A stretch of 64,000 bases of DNA from Mesohalobacter halotolerans (GTDB lineage: Bacteria; Bacteroidota; Bacteroidia; Flavobacteriales; Flavobacteriaceae). The notes below the pieces were generated by a model. The model was not told the DNA's origin and ran no database searches. It saw only the letters and a program-made list of their open reading frames with translations. The position numbers were made by a program, and so were the translations under genes. The stretch is taken from positions 186,001 through 250,000 of the forward strand of contig NZ_SWMU01000002.1 in assembly GCF_006120725.1 (NCBI RefSeq), written 5' to 3'. This document shows, piece after piece, positions 36,541-44,648 of the stretch (the stretch's first letter is position 1; the number at the start of each line of letters is the position of its first letter).

Positions 36541-37623
36541 TTATTTTTTGTAAAACGGCAATTTTACAATTTTAGCACGCACTTGTTTTTTTCTGATTTG
36601 AATAAAAAGCTCTTGATTTACTTGATGAAAACCAGTTTTGACATAGCCCAATCCAATAGCTTTCTGTAGACTTGGCGATTGTGTGCCTGATGTAACATAG
36701 CCTATGGGATTATTGTCTTCATCAAGAATAGGATAATCTTTTCGTGGAATCCCTTTGTCTAAAACTTCAAAAGCGATCAGCTTGCGTTCAACGCCTTCTT
36801 CTTTCTGTTTCAAGAGATTATCTTTGTTGATAAAGTCTGTATCAAACTTAGTTATCCACCCTAATTTTGCTTCAAGCGGAGACGTGGTTTCGTCAATGTC
36901 GTTGCCGTAGAGACAAAAGCCCATTTCTAATCTCAAGGTGTCTCGTGCCGCGAGACCGATGGGTTTTATACCAAAATCTTTCCCGGCTTCCAAAACTTTA
37001 TCCCAAACTTGTTTGGCATATTCATTTTTAATGTACAATTCAAACCCACCACTTCCAGTGTAACCGGTAGCTGAAATAATAACATTCTCAGCGTCAGTAA
37101 ATTGGGATTCTGTAAAGTGGTAAAATTTAATTTCAGACAAATCGACATCAGTCAAACTTTGCATGGCTTCAATAGCTTTTGGCCCCTGAACCGCTAGAAG
37201 ACTATATTGACTACTCACATCACTTAATTTAGCATCAAACGTATTATGCGAATTTATCCACTTCCAATCTTTATCAATATTAGACGCATTAACGACCAGA
37301 AGATATTTTTCTTTATGAAAACGATAAATGATTAAATCATCTACGATGCCGTTTTTCAAGTTAGGTAAGCAGGTGTATTGTGCCTTACCATCAATGAGTT
37401 TAGACACATCATTGCTGGTCACGTATTGTAATAAATCTTCGGCTTGAGAACCTTCAACAAAAAATTCCCCCATATGGGACACGTCAAAAACACCTAAGTG
37501 GTTTCTAACATTTTGGTGTTCAACATTAACGCCTTCATAACTCACTGGCATTTCAAAGCCTGCAAAAGGAACCATTTTGGCCCCGAGATCAACGTGCTTT
37601 TGGTATAAAGCTGTTTTGTGCAT
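36541..37623 (-). CDS. gcvT: Aminomethyltransferase (glycine cleavage T protein)
   Basis: About 360 residues from ATG 37623 (MHKTALYQKHVDLGAKMVPF), the family's usual start; an upstream ATG at 37644 would add seven residues. The folate-binding regions are VFDVSHMGE near 50, ARDTLRLEMGFCLYGND near 225 and the GYVTSGTQSPSL segment near 300. It transfers the methylene group from the aminomethyl-lipoyl H protein to tetrahydrofolate in glycine cleavage. The other components (gcvH, gcvP) are not in the window. Confidence 0.95.
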   Translation of the reverse strand: MHKTALYQKHVDLGAKMVPFAGFEMPVSYEGVNVEHQNVRNHLGVFDVSHMGEFFVEGSQAEDLLQYVTSNDVSKLIDGKAQYTCLPNLKNGIVDDLIIYRFHKEKYLLVVNASNIDKDWKWINSHNTFDAKLSDVSSQYSLLAVQGPKAIEAMQSLTDVDLSEIKFYHFTESQFTDAENVIISATGYTGSGGFELYIKNEYAKQVWDKVLEAGKDFGIKPIGLAARDTLRLEMGFCLYGNDIDETTSPLEAKLGWITKFDTDFINKDNLLKQKEEGVERKLIAFEVLDKGIPRKDYPILDEDNNPIGYVTSGTQSPSLQKAIGLGYVKTGFHQVNQELFIQIRKKQVRAKIVKLPFYKK

Positions 37624-37658
37624 TATTATAATTTTGGAGCACAAAAATAAAGCAAATA

Positions 37659-38369
37659 TTAGGATTTAGAGCCAGTAGGAAGGTATAATTTAATAGTTTT
37701 TGGGTTAAAACTTGCAGCGTCGCAATGGCCCATAATTATCCTATCTTCTGTGATAAGATGCACGTGGATATTTGTATCGTGATGGGTATAAACGCCATGA
37801 GCAGAATTGGAATAAAACCCAATCATCTCTACGGCTTTATTATCTATTTCAAAATCAACCTGACCTTGATGAGCTTCTTTTGGAGAAGAGACTTTGGTAT
37901 TTGGTGGTAGATTTTGCACGTGTATCTTACCAGATTCAATTTCGCCTTTTAACTTAAACACATAAGCGTCGTCTCTAACATGATTTTTAGATAAAAATTT
38001 GTTGAGAAGATTAAGGTTGGTTACATACTCTGGTAACTTAATCTCAAAAAATTTTTTAGTATTGGTGTAAACAAAAAATGGCGCCCCAACATGAGCTTGT
38101 TTTTCAACGCGTATTTGATTATTGTCATCTATTGTAGAAATATAAATTTGACCCTCATCAATAGTAATTTCTCCAGCCAAGCCTTCTAAAGGCCCAATAC
38201 CGTAAAGTCCGTTTTTATTTAAAGTGTCTAGCTGTATTTTAGCCCCAAGCTCGCCTTTCCACATCACATTTTTCATCGCGGAAACCGATTGTACTTCGTT
38301 AAGCTTAATTGACTCACGACAGGACACTGCTAAAAACAATAAAGCCAAACTAAAAAATAGTGTTTTCAT
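37659..38369 (-). CDS. budA: Acetolactate decarboxylase, exported lipoprotein form
   Basis: About 236 residues from ATG 38369. The protein begins with a lipoprotein signal (LLFLAVSC) and continues into a BudA domain: LYGIGPLEGLAGEI, then EGQIYISTIDD. The zinc-site histidines appear in HGVYTHHDTNIHVHLI near the end, followed by GHCD. The family converts alpha-acetolactate to acetoin. The N-terminal lipobox places it outside the cytoplasm, unlike the classical intracellular enzyme of acetoin-producing bacteria. It lies 36 bases before gcvT. Confidence 0.85.
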   Translation of the reverse strand: MKTLFFSLALLFLAVSCRESIKLNEVQSVSAMKNVMWKGELGAKIQLDTLNKNGLYGIGPLEGLAGEITIDEGQIYISTIDDNNQIRVEKQAHVGAPFFVYTNTKKFFEIKLPEYVTNLNLLNKFLSKNHVRDDAYVFKLKGEIESGKIHVQNLPPNTKVSSPKEAHQGQVDFEIDNKAVEMIGFYSNSAHGVYTHHDTNIHVHLITEDRIIMGHCDAASFNPKTIKLYLPTGSKS

Positions 38370-38370
38370 C

Positions 38371-38556
38371 TTAATTTTTGATACCAAATTTCTTTAAGAT
38401 ATCTTCCAGTAAACACCATTTGGTCAATGATGATTGAAGTAAATTAGCACCGACAAAAGCGGTAAACCACAACCAATTGATGTTGACATAAATCGCTAAT
38501 AGCAAGCTAATTAACACAAAACTTCCGGCTACGCCTCTTACAATTCTATTTTTCAT
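38371..38556 (-). CDS. DUF2892 small membrane protein
   Basis: A 61-residue protein with two membrane helices (VAGSFVLISLLLAIYV and WLWFTAFVGANLLQSSLT) and the ending WCLLEDILKKFGIK, typical of the DUF2892/YgaP membrane domain. In other proteins this domain accompanies rhodanese domains; here it stands alone. It is one base from the acetolactate decarboxylase start, so probably the same operon. Confidence 0.85.
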   Translation of the reverse strand: MKNRIVRGVAGSFVLISLLLAIYVNINWLWFTAFVGANLLQSSLTKWCLLEDILKKFGIKN

Positions 38557-38639
38557 AATTATTTATTTTTAAATTTAATTTTTTAATGTTTCAAGTTTTC
38601 CATTTCAGGTTTCAAGTTTAAAATTCAAAAATTATTTTT

Positions 38640-38701
38640 CTAACCTCTAACCTCTAACCTCTAACCTCTAACCTCTAACTTCTAACTTCTAACCTCTAAC
38701 T
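38640..38701. repeat. Heptanucleotide tandem repeat (CTAACCT)
   Basis: Nine consecutive 7-base units: five CTAACCT, two CTAACTT, one CTAACCT and a final partial CTAACT. It lies between the DUF2892 gene and the end of the RND operon. The preceding bases contain two copies of a tttcaagttt-like word. It is not a CRISPR array because there are no spacers. Confidence 0.95.
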
Positions 38702-38708
38702 CCATAAC

Positions 38709-41700
38709 TTATCCTTTCTTTTTCTCAATGATGTAATAAATCAAGGGGATAACCAATAAAGTCAATACTGTTGAAGCAATCGATCCGCCCATTAAGGATA
38801 TAGCAAGTCCTTGAAAAATAGGATCAAACAGTATCACAAACGCTCCAATAACAACGGTTCCCGCTGTTAATAAAATTGGGGTTGTTCTTACAGCACCAGC
38901 TTGCAAGATCGCTTCTTTCAGTGGCATGCCTTCTTTTAGTTTAAGATTGACAAAGTCAATTAAAAGCACGGAGTTCCTGACCATAATTCCAGCTAAAGCA
39001 ATCATCCCAATAAATGAAGTTGCTGTAAAGAATGCCCCCATAATCCAATGGCCTAGTATAATTCCAACCAGAGAAAGTGGGATGGCTATCATCATTACAA
39101 TAGGTGCTCTAAAACTTTGAAACCAACCAACAATGAGCATATAAATGATGATAATGACCCCTAAAAAAGCCAAACCTAAATCCCTAAAGACTTCTAGGGT
39201 AATTTGCCACTCGCCATCCCATTTGACTGTAAAATCATCAGTATGTTTTGGTAATCCTATATAGGATTCATTTATTTTATATCCTTTAGGCATATCAATA
39301 GCTTTGAGTTTGTCTTCCATACCGAGAATGGCATAAACGGGGCTTTCGAGTTTACCAGCCATCTCTGCAGTGACATAAACTACCCGACGTTGATTTTTTC
39401 TGTAAATACTTTTATCAATGGTTTTTTGATCTACAGTTATAAAATCAGATAAAGGATAAGCTAAACCTTGTTGGGAAATTACAGGCAAATTTAAAGCCTG
39501 ACTGATATTACTTTTGTCCGCATCCGATAATTTTAAAGAAATACGCGTTGGTAAATTAGACTGTTCTTCATAAAGTTGAGCTATTGGTTTATCTTGCATC
39601 ACAAGGTTTAAATTCTGTATAACTTGTACTGATTGAATGCCTTTGAGCTGTGCTTTTTCTTTATCAATAATCAAGTCATATTCCTGTTGTGGAGCTTCTA
39701 CATGCCAGTCGATATCCACCACATCTGTAGTTTTACCTAAGATAGTTTTGATGCTGTCAGCCAGTTGAATCTGTTTTTGATAATCAGGCCCGTAAACTTC
39801 GGCTACAATTGTCGATAAAACCGGTGGTCCTGGTGGGACTTCTACAATTTTAATTTCTGCACCAAACTGGTCAGCTATGGCTTTTACGCCAGCTCTAAAG
39901 TCTTTGGCTATATCGTGACTTTGTGCTGACCGATCATGTTTATTCGTGATATTAACTTGAATATCAGCGAGGTATTGGTTTTGACGTAAATCATAATGTC
40001 TTACTAGGCCATTAAACGTAATCGGTGAAGCCGTGCCGACATAAGATTGATAATTGATCACTTCAGGGCGCTGACGAACATACTGCGCAATTTCTTGGGT
40101 GACGGCATTAGTTTGTTCTAAAGTGCTGCCTTCAGGTAAGTCGATAACAATTTGAAATTCATTTTTATTATCAAACGGTAACATTTTGACGATGACCGAG
40201 TTAGTAAAAAATAAAATAAAGGACGCAAACAGGATTAAAAAGATAATCCCCAAAAATCCCCAACGTTTAGCTTTATTCTCTAATAAAGGTTGTTGAAGTT
40301 TTTTATAAAATTTATAGATTTTAGAATCTGTAATGTCTTTAGGTTTTTCCTCTTTTGATGCTTTTTCGGTTTTCTTTAAAAATATAAAACCGAGATAAGG
40401 CACAATGGTTAGAGCTACAAACAATGATAAAATCATTGCAATTGAGGCGCCTATCGGCATCGGACTCATATACGGCCCCATTAATCCGCTAACGAAAGCC
40501 ATAGGTAAAACTGATGCAATGACTGTAAAAGTGGCTAAAATTGTAGGATTACCAACTTCATTGATGGCGTAGATCGCTGCTTTTTTAAACGGTAATTGCT
40601 TCATTTTAAAATGCCGGTGCATATTTTCAGCAATAATGATGGAATCGTCAACCACAATACCAGTTACAAATATTAAAGCAAAAAGTGTAATCCGGTTTAA
40701 GGTATAATCCAGAAGGTAATAACTCAATAAAGTTAAGGCAAAGGTTACAGGTACTGATAAAAACACGACAAGACCTCCGCGCCAACCCATGGCTAGCATA
40801 ACTATAATGGTAACAGCAATAATAGCTCCTATAAGATGGAGTAGAAGTTCAGACACTTTTTGTGAAGCGGTTTCTCCATAATTTCGGGTAACTTCAACCT
40901 TGATGTTATCAGGTATAAATTCTTTTTGGTACTGGTCTATGTTAGCAATAACTACGTTGGCCAACTGCATGGCGTCCGCACCTTTGCGTTTTGCAATAGA
41001 CAAACTCACTGCTGGATATTCAGAGGGATATTCGGTCTGTTTAGTAGAGGCTAGACCATATCCAAAACTTACAAAATTCTGAGGACTTGATGCGGCATAT
41101 TCGATTTTGGCTACCTGATCAAGGTAAATGGGTTTTTGGTCCATTTGACCTACAATCAGTTGTTTTAAATCTTCAATGCTGCTAAAAAATTGACCGGTTT
41201 TTAAAGAAATACTTTCGTTAGACTGAATCATTTCCCCAGTTGATAAACGCATATTATTGGCTCTCAGCATTTGTTGAATCTGAGTAACGTTCAATTTAAA
41301 TGTGTTCAGTTTTTCGGGATTTACGATGATGTCAATTTGCTCTCGTCTTCCACCAATATCCTCAACTACTGAAATGTCTTCAATCTGTTCGATGCGATCC
41401 TTTAGTGTTAAGGCCACTTTTTTCATTTGTGTATCATCCACTTCTTCACTCCACAAGGTCAAATTCATAATAGGGACATCGTTGATCGACCGAGTTTTGA
41501 CCAATAGTGGCGTCACACCTTCAGGCATGTGGTTCATATTTTTCATCAATTCGTCGTAAAGTTTGACATACGAACGCTCAATATCTTCGCCGACGACAAA
41601 CTGCACAATCAGCATGGCTTGTCCGCTCATTGAGGTGGAGTAGACATATTCTACACCAGTAATGTTGGAGACAATTTTCTCAAGTGGTTTTGCCACTCGA

Positions 41701-41897
41701 GATTCTACTTCTGTCGGGCTGGCTCCGGGATAACCCACAAAAATATCGGCCATAGGGACATCGATTTGCGGTTCTTCCTCACGAGGAATCAAAAATGAAC
41801 TGTAAACCCCAATGACCATAAATACGATCATTAACAATATGGTGAGCTTAGAGTCTAAAAAGACTTTGGCTATATTTCCTGCTATTCCGTTTTTCAC
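38709..41897 (-). CDS. RND-family efflux transporter, inner-membrane pump
   Basis: A 1062-residue resistance-nodulation-division pump, the usual length, with twelve membrane helices: one near the start (LTILLMIVFMVIGVYSSFLI), a group at about 340-500, one near 550, and a group at about 900-1060. Two large periplasmic loops are present. The charged residue site in helix 4 is FVTGIVVDDSIIIAENM. The proximity to a membrane-fusion gene and a TolC gene shows a complete tripartite pump. The sequence is AcrB/MdtB-like hydrophobe-amphiphile class rather than metal class by general feel; the substrate is not known. Confidence 0.92.
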   Translation of the reverse strand: MKNGIAGNIAKVFLDSKLTILLMIVFMVIGVYSSFLIPREEEPQIDVPMADIFVGYPGASPTEVESRVAKPLEKIVSNITGVEYVYSTSMSGQAMLIVQFVVGEDIERSYVKLYDELMKNMNHMPEGVTPLLVKTRSINDVPIMNLTLWSEEVDDTQMKKVALTLKDRIEQIEDISVVEDIGGRREQIDIIVNPEKLNTFKLNVTQIQQMLRANNMRLSTGEMIQSNESISLKTGQFFSSIEDLKQLIVGQMDQKPIYLDQVAKIEYAASSPQNFVSFGYGLASTKQTEYPSEYPAVSLSIAKRKGADAMQLANVVIANIDQYQKEFIPDNIKVEVTRNYGETASQKVSELLLHLIGAIIAVTIIVMLAMGWRGGLVVFLSVPVTFALTLLSYYLLDYTLNRITLFALIFVTGIVVDDSIIIAENMHRHFKMKQLPFKKAAIYAINEVGNPTILATFTVIASVLPMAFVSGLMGPYMSPMPIGASIAMILSLFVALTIVPYLGFIFLKKTEKASKEEKPKDITDSKIYKFYKKLQQPLLENKAKRWGFLGIIFLILFASFILFFTNSVIVKMLPFDNKNEFQIVIDLPEGSTLEQTNAVTQEIAQYVRQRPEVINYQSYVGTASPITFNGLVRHYDLRQNQYLADIQVNITNKHDRSAQSHDIAKDFRAGVKAIADQFGAEIKIVEVPPGPPVLSTIVAEVYGPDYQKQIQLADSIKTILGKTTDVVDIDWHVEAPQQEYDLIIDKEKAQLKGIQSVQVIQNLNLVMQDKPIAQLYEEQSNLPTRISLKLSDADKSNISQALNLPVISQQGLAYPLSDFITVDQKTIDKSIYRKNQRRVVYVTAEMAGKLESPVYAILGMEDKLKAIDMPKGYKINESYIGLPKHTDDFTVKWDGEWQITLEVFRDLGLAFLGVIIIIYMLIVGWFQSFRAPIVMMIAIPLSLVGIILGHWIMGAFFTATSFIGMIALAGIMVRNSVLLIDFVNLKLKEGMPLKEAILQAGAVRTTPILLTAGTVVIGAFVILFDPIFQGLAISLMGGSIASTVLTLLVIPLIYYIIEKKKG

Positions 41898-41910
41898 GAT
41901 TTAAGTTTTT

Positions 41911-42984
41911 TTATTCTGTTATATTCAATCCGTTATACAGCCTGCTTTCAGCTGAAATTATGATTTTGTCTTGCGGCGTTAAACCTGATAATACTTCAAT
42001 CTGATCGCCTATTTGTCGCCCGGTTTTTATCCATCGAAGTAAAGCGGTATTGCTCTTTCCATACACATAAACACCTTCTAAACCGTTTTGTCTAACTAAC
42101 ACGGATTGTGGAATGCTTACTAAAACTTCCTTTGAATCTCCTTGGGTTCTAGAATCGGTGTATAGTTTAGCAAACATGCCTGAAAGCACCTCTTTTGGTG
42201 TATTTTTAAAAGCAGTCTTGACGAAGTATCGGTTACCATTAGTTTCAGAAGACGAACTGACTTCTGTGATAATGCCCTTAAAAGTTTTTCCGACTGAAGG
42301 CACTTGTATACTCACCTTCTGTCGAGGTTTTACTTTGGTAATTTGTGTTTCACTTAGATTGGACTTTACTTCGAGTTGAGATGAAGATGTTAGACTTAAC
42401 AACGGCATACCCGGCATGGCCATATCGCCTTCTTGAATCATTTTATTGCTTATAGTCCCAGTAAAAGGCGCTTTGATATTAGTATAGTCCATCATAGCTG
42501 CTACCTGATTGTAGCTTTGTTTGGCTTGTTCAAACGCTGATAGACTAGACTGGTATTGTAATTGAATTTGCTCCAGTTCTTTATCAGAAATGCTGTTTGA
42601 TTCCTTAAGTCTTTCATAACGCTTTAGGTCTTTTTGGGCAATCTCAAACTGCTTCTGCGCCTGTTCTTTTCCGGCTTTAGCCTGTTGAAGTTTTGTCTGG
42701 AGATCTGCATTATCAATATTGAGTAGAATTTGATTTTTCTTTACCTTATCTCCCACATTGACTAAAATATTTTTCACGTACCCCGCGTGGCGTGTTTTTA
42801 TAGTTGACATTTGCTTTGCACTGATGGTTCCGCTAAAACTAAATCTATTCTGAGTAGAGCTATTGACTTTCATGGTCTCAACCTTAACAGCCTGATTATC
42901 AGAACTCTTGTCTTTTTTATCAGAACTACCGCAGGATAGAAGTGCTAAAGTTAAAATACCGTATATGAATTTATGTCTTGTCAT
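41911..42984 (-). CDS. RND membrane-fusion (periplasmic adaptor) lipoprotein
   Basis: A 357-residue lipoprotein (lipobox LALLSC). A lipoyl-like half-motif (GYVKNILVNVGDKVKKNQIL) precedes the alpha-hairpin (about 95-165, rich in Q, K and E), then the second lipoyl half (TNIKAPFTGTISNKMIQEGD) and the beta-barrel domain. It links the pump to the outer-membrane channel. It sits 13 bases before the pump gene and 5 bases after the TolC gene. Confidence 0.93.
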   Translation of the reverse strand: MTRHKFIYGILTLALLSCGSSDKKDKSSDNQAVKVETMKVNSSTQNRFSFSGTISAKQMSTIKTRHAGYVKNILVNVGDKVKKNQILLNIDNADLQTKLQQAKAGKEQAQKQFEIAQKDLKRYERLKESNSISDKELEQIQLQYQSSLSAFEQAKQSYNQVAAMMDYTNIKAPFTGTISNKMIQEGDMAMPGMPLLSLTSSSQLEVKSNLSETQITKVKPRQKVSIQVPSVGKTFKGIITEVSSSSETNGNRYFVKTAFKNTPKEVLSGMFAKLYTDSRTQGDSKEVLVSIPQSVLVRQNGLEGVYVYGKSNTALLRWIKTGRQIGDQIEVLSGLTPQDKIIISAESRLYNGLNITE

Positions 42985-42989
42985 GTTTA

Positions 42990-44303
42990 TTATTTTTCAG
43001 TTAAAAATTGATAGTATAAAAGGTTGTAATTATAGTTAAACACCGATTGAAGATATGCCAGCTGTGTGTTGGCATACTTGGTTTCTGCAGCCAAGACATC
43101 CGTGGTTTTTTCGAGACCTTCATCGTATCGGTTTTTGAGAATACGAAAAGCTTCTTGTGATTGTTGTACTGCAATTTTGTGGCTATTCATATTTTGTTCA
43201 GCCATTTCAATATTTCTGATGCTTTGCTTGACATCATTTTGTTTTTGTTGTAGATAATTTTGTTGCTCTAATTCTACTTTTTCAGCTTCAGCTTTAGTTT
43301 TTTGAAGTTTGGCAATTCGGGAATACCCTTTAAATAAATCCCATTTGAGTTCTGCCCCAAAGAAATAGTTATCACTAGAGGTGCCAAAAATTTCATCATC
43401 AAAAAATTGTAATTGGCCAAAGGCGTTTAAAGTTGGTAAAAAACTGTATCTCTGTGCTTTATATAATTCTGAAAACGACTGCGCTTTGAGCTCAAAAGCT
43501 TTAATGTCTGATGTGTTTTCAATATTGGTGCTTTCTATTCTCGAATCTGACCACATATCAATCATTTGAAGAGAATCTGTTGGTTTCAAAATCGCTTCAG
43601 CCTCATCTTGTATGAGCTGTTTGATTTGATCTGAAAGATTTTGTATTTGATTTTGAACAGCAATGCTTTGTGTCTCCACCTCAGAATGTCTCATTTGAGC
43701 TGCCAGCAAATCTGCTTTTTGAATTAAGCCTTCCTCGTAAAGATTTTGGGTTTGCGTTTTATTTAGATTTGCAGTTTTTAAGGCTTTTTCTATGACTTTT
43801 TCAGAACCGTAAGCTAACTGCAATTGCATATAAAGCGTTTTTGATTTTAAAATTAAAGCTGAGGTCCTATAATTATTTTGAAATTCTTGAGCTCTTGAGG
43901 CATATTTTAAAGCTTTTCGTTGGATAAGTTTGTCAATATTTAAAACAGGCTGCGCTACCTCAAGAGTAGTGGTGAAGTTAGATAAAGCCTCAGGGTTATT
44001 AAGCGCATTAACATCAAAATCACTTTGATTAAAAACACCTTGGTTAAGCTTAGACCCAAAAGCCATCACTGGATTGTTGGTTCTAAAACCTTGATGGCTA
44101 ATTGATAATTGTGGCAAAATAGCCGCATTGGATTCACGATATTGTGCTTGAGTCATATTCAAACTTTCTGTGTTTATTTTGATAGATAAGTTTTTGGATT
44201 GAATCGCTGAACTCAAACTATCCATAGAAATAGATTTATAGTCTTGAGACCAACTTATTTGAGTAAGCATCACAATCAATCCACCAAACCAAATTGCTTT
44301 CAT
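42990..44303 (-). CDS. TolC-family outer-membrane efflux protein
   Basis: A 437-residue protein with a signal peptide (GGLIVMLTQISWSQ) and long alpha-helical coiled segments arranged as two related halves: AAQMRHSEVETQSI in the first, RYDEGLEKTTDVLAAETKYA in the second. It forms the trimeric outer-membrane exit of the RND pump encoded downstream. It is the first gene of the operon; a promoter with overlapping palindrome is at 44320-44364. Confidence 0.92.
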   Translation of the reverse strand: MKAIWFGGLIVMLTQISWSQDYKSISMDSLSSAIQSKNLSIKINTESLNMTQAQYRESNAAILPQLSISHQGFRTNNPVMAFGSKLNQGVFNQSDFDVNALNNPEALSNFTTTLEVAQPVLNIDKLIQRKALKYASRAQEFQNNYRTSALILKSKTLYMQLQLAYGSEKVIEKALKTANLNKTQTQNLYEEGLIQKADLLAAQMRHSEVETQSIAVQNQIQNLSDQIKQLIQDEAEAILKPTDSLQMIDMWSDSRIESTNIENTSDIKAFELKAQSFSELYKAQRYSFLPTLNAFGQLQFFDDEIFGTSSDNYFFGAELKWDLFKGYSRIAKLQKTKAEAEKVELEQQNYLQQKQNDVKQSIRNIEMAEQNMNSHKIAVQQSQEAFRILKNRYDEGLEKTTDVLAAETKYANTQLAYLQSVFNYNYNLLYYQFLTEK

Positions 44304-44319
44304 AATTCAAATTTTAGTG

Positions 44320-44364
44320 CAAAAGTAGTTGATGAGGTACGCTCTATCAGTAACTTTTGTTACT
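44320..44364 (-). promoter_or_regulatory. Promoter and probable operator of the RND efflux operon
   Basis: On the minus strand TACTTTTG (44327-44320) fits the TAnnTTTG -7 element, about 17 bases before the TolC start codon. The perfect inverted repeat AGTAAC-tttt-GTTACT (44349-44364) lies where the -33 element is expected. This is the normal arrangement for repression by a TetR/MarR-type regulator. No such gene is in the window. Confidence 0.65.
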
Positions 44365-44403
44365 TACAAGAATATGTTTGCCTTTACATTAAAATATGAT
44401 GAT

Positions 44404-44439
44404 GGTCATTTTTTAAACTTTATGACCACTCTATTTTTG
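44404..44439 (+). promoter_or_regulatory. Promoter of the cbb3 oxidase operon with an inverted repeat
   Basis: TATTTTTG at 44432-44439 fits TAnnTTTG and is 15 bases before the ccoS start. The inverted repeat GGTCAT (44404-44409) / ATGACC (44422-44427) covers the expected -33 region. It does not fit the FNR box TTGATnnnnATCAA, so the regulator is unknown. Confidence 0.55.
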
Positions 44440-44453
44440 ACCAAAATTCTTTT

Positions 44454-44645
44454 ATGAGTGTCATTTACATCCTCTTAGCCATCAGCACCATAGTCGCTAT
44501 TTTCTTCTTTGTGCTTTTTATCTTCTCGGTAAAAAAAGGACAATACGACGATAGCTATACTCCATCTGTGCGGATGCTCTTTGACGACGAGCTTGTGGAT
44601 GAAGACTCAGAAAGGGATGAAAAACCTGTTAACGAAACACAATAA
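44454..44645 (+). CDS. ccoS: cbb3 oxidase maturation protein CcoS
   Basis: A 63-residue single-span membrane protein (MSVIYILLAISTIVAIFFFV) with a short charged tail containing PSVRMLFDDE, characteristic of CcoS. It is needed for insertion of copper and haem into cbb3 oxidase. It is first in the operon, three bases before ccoNO. The copper ATPase gene ccoI, which usually precedes it, is absent here. Confidence 0.88.
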   Translation: MSVIYILLAISTIVAIFFFVLFIFSVKKGQYDDSYTPSVRMLFDDELVDEDSERDEKPVNETQ

Positions 44646-44648
44646 ATT

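Noticed and set aside
38640-38701. CRISPR array
   Set aside because: The units are 7 bases with no spacers, and no cas genes are present.
44404-44427. FNR site before ccoS
   Set aside because: The inverted repeat is GGTCAT/ATGACC with a 12-base gap, not TTGATnnnnATCAA.
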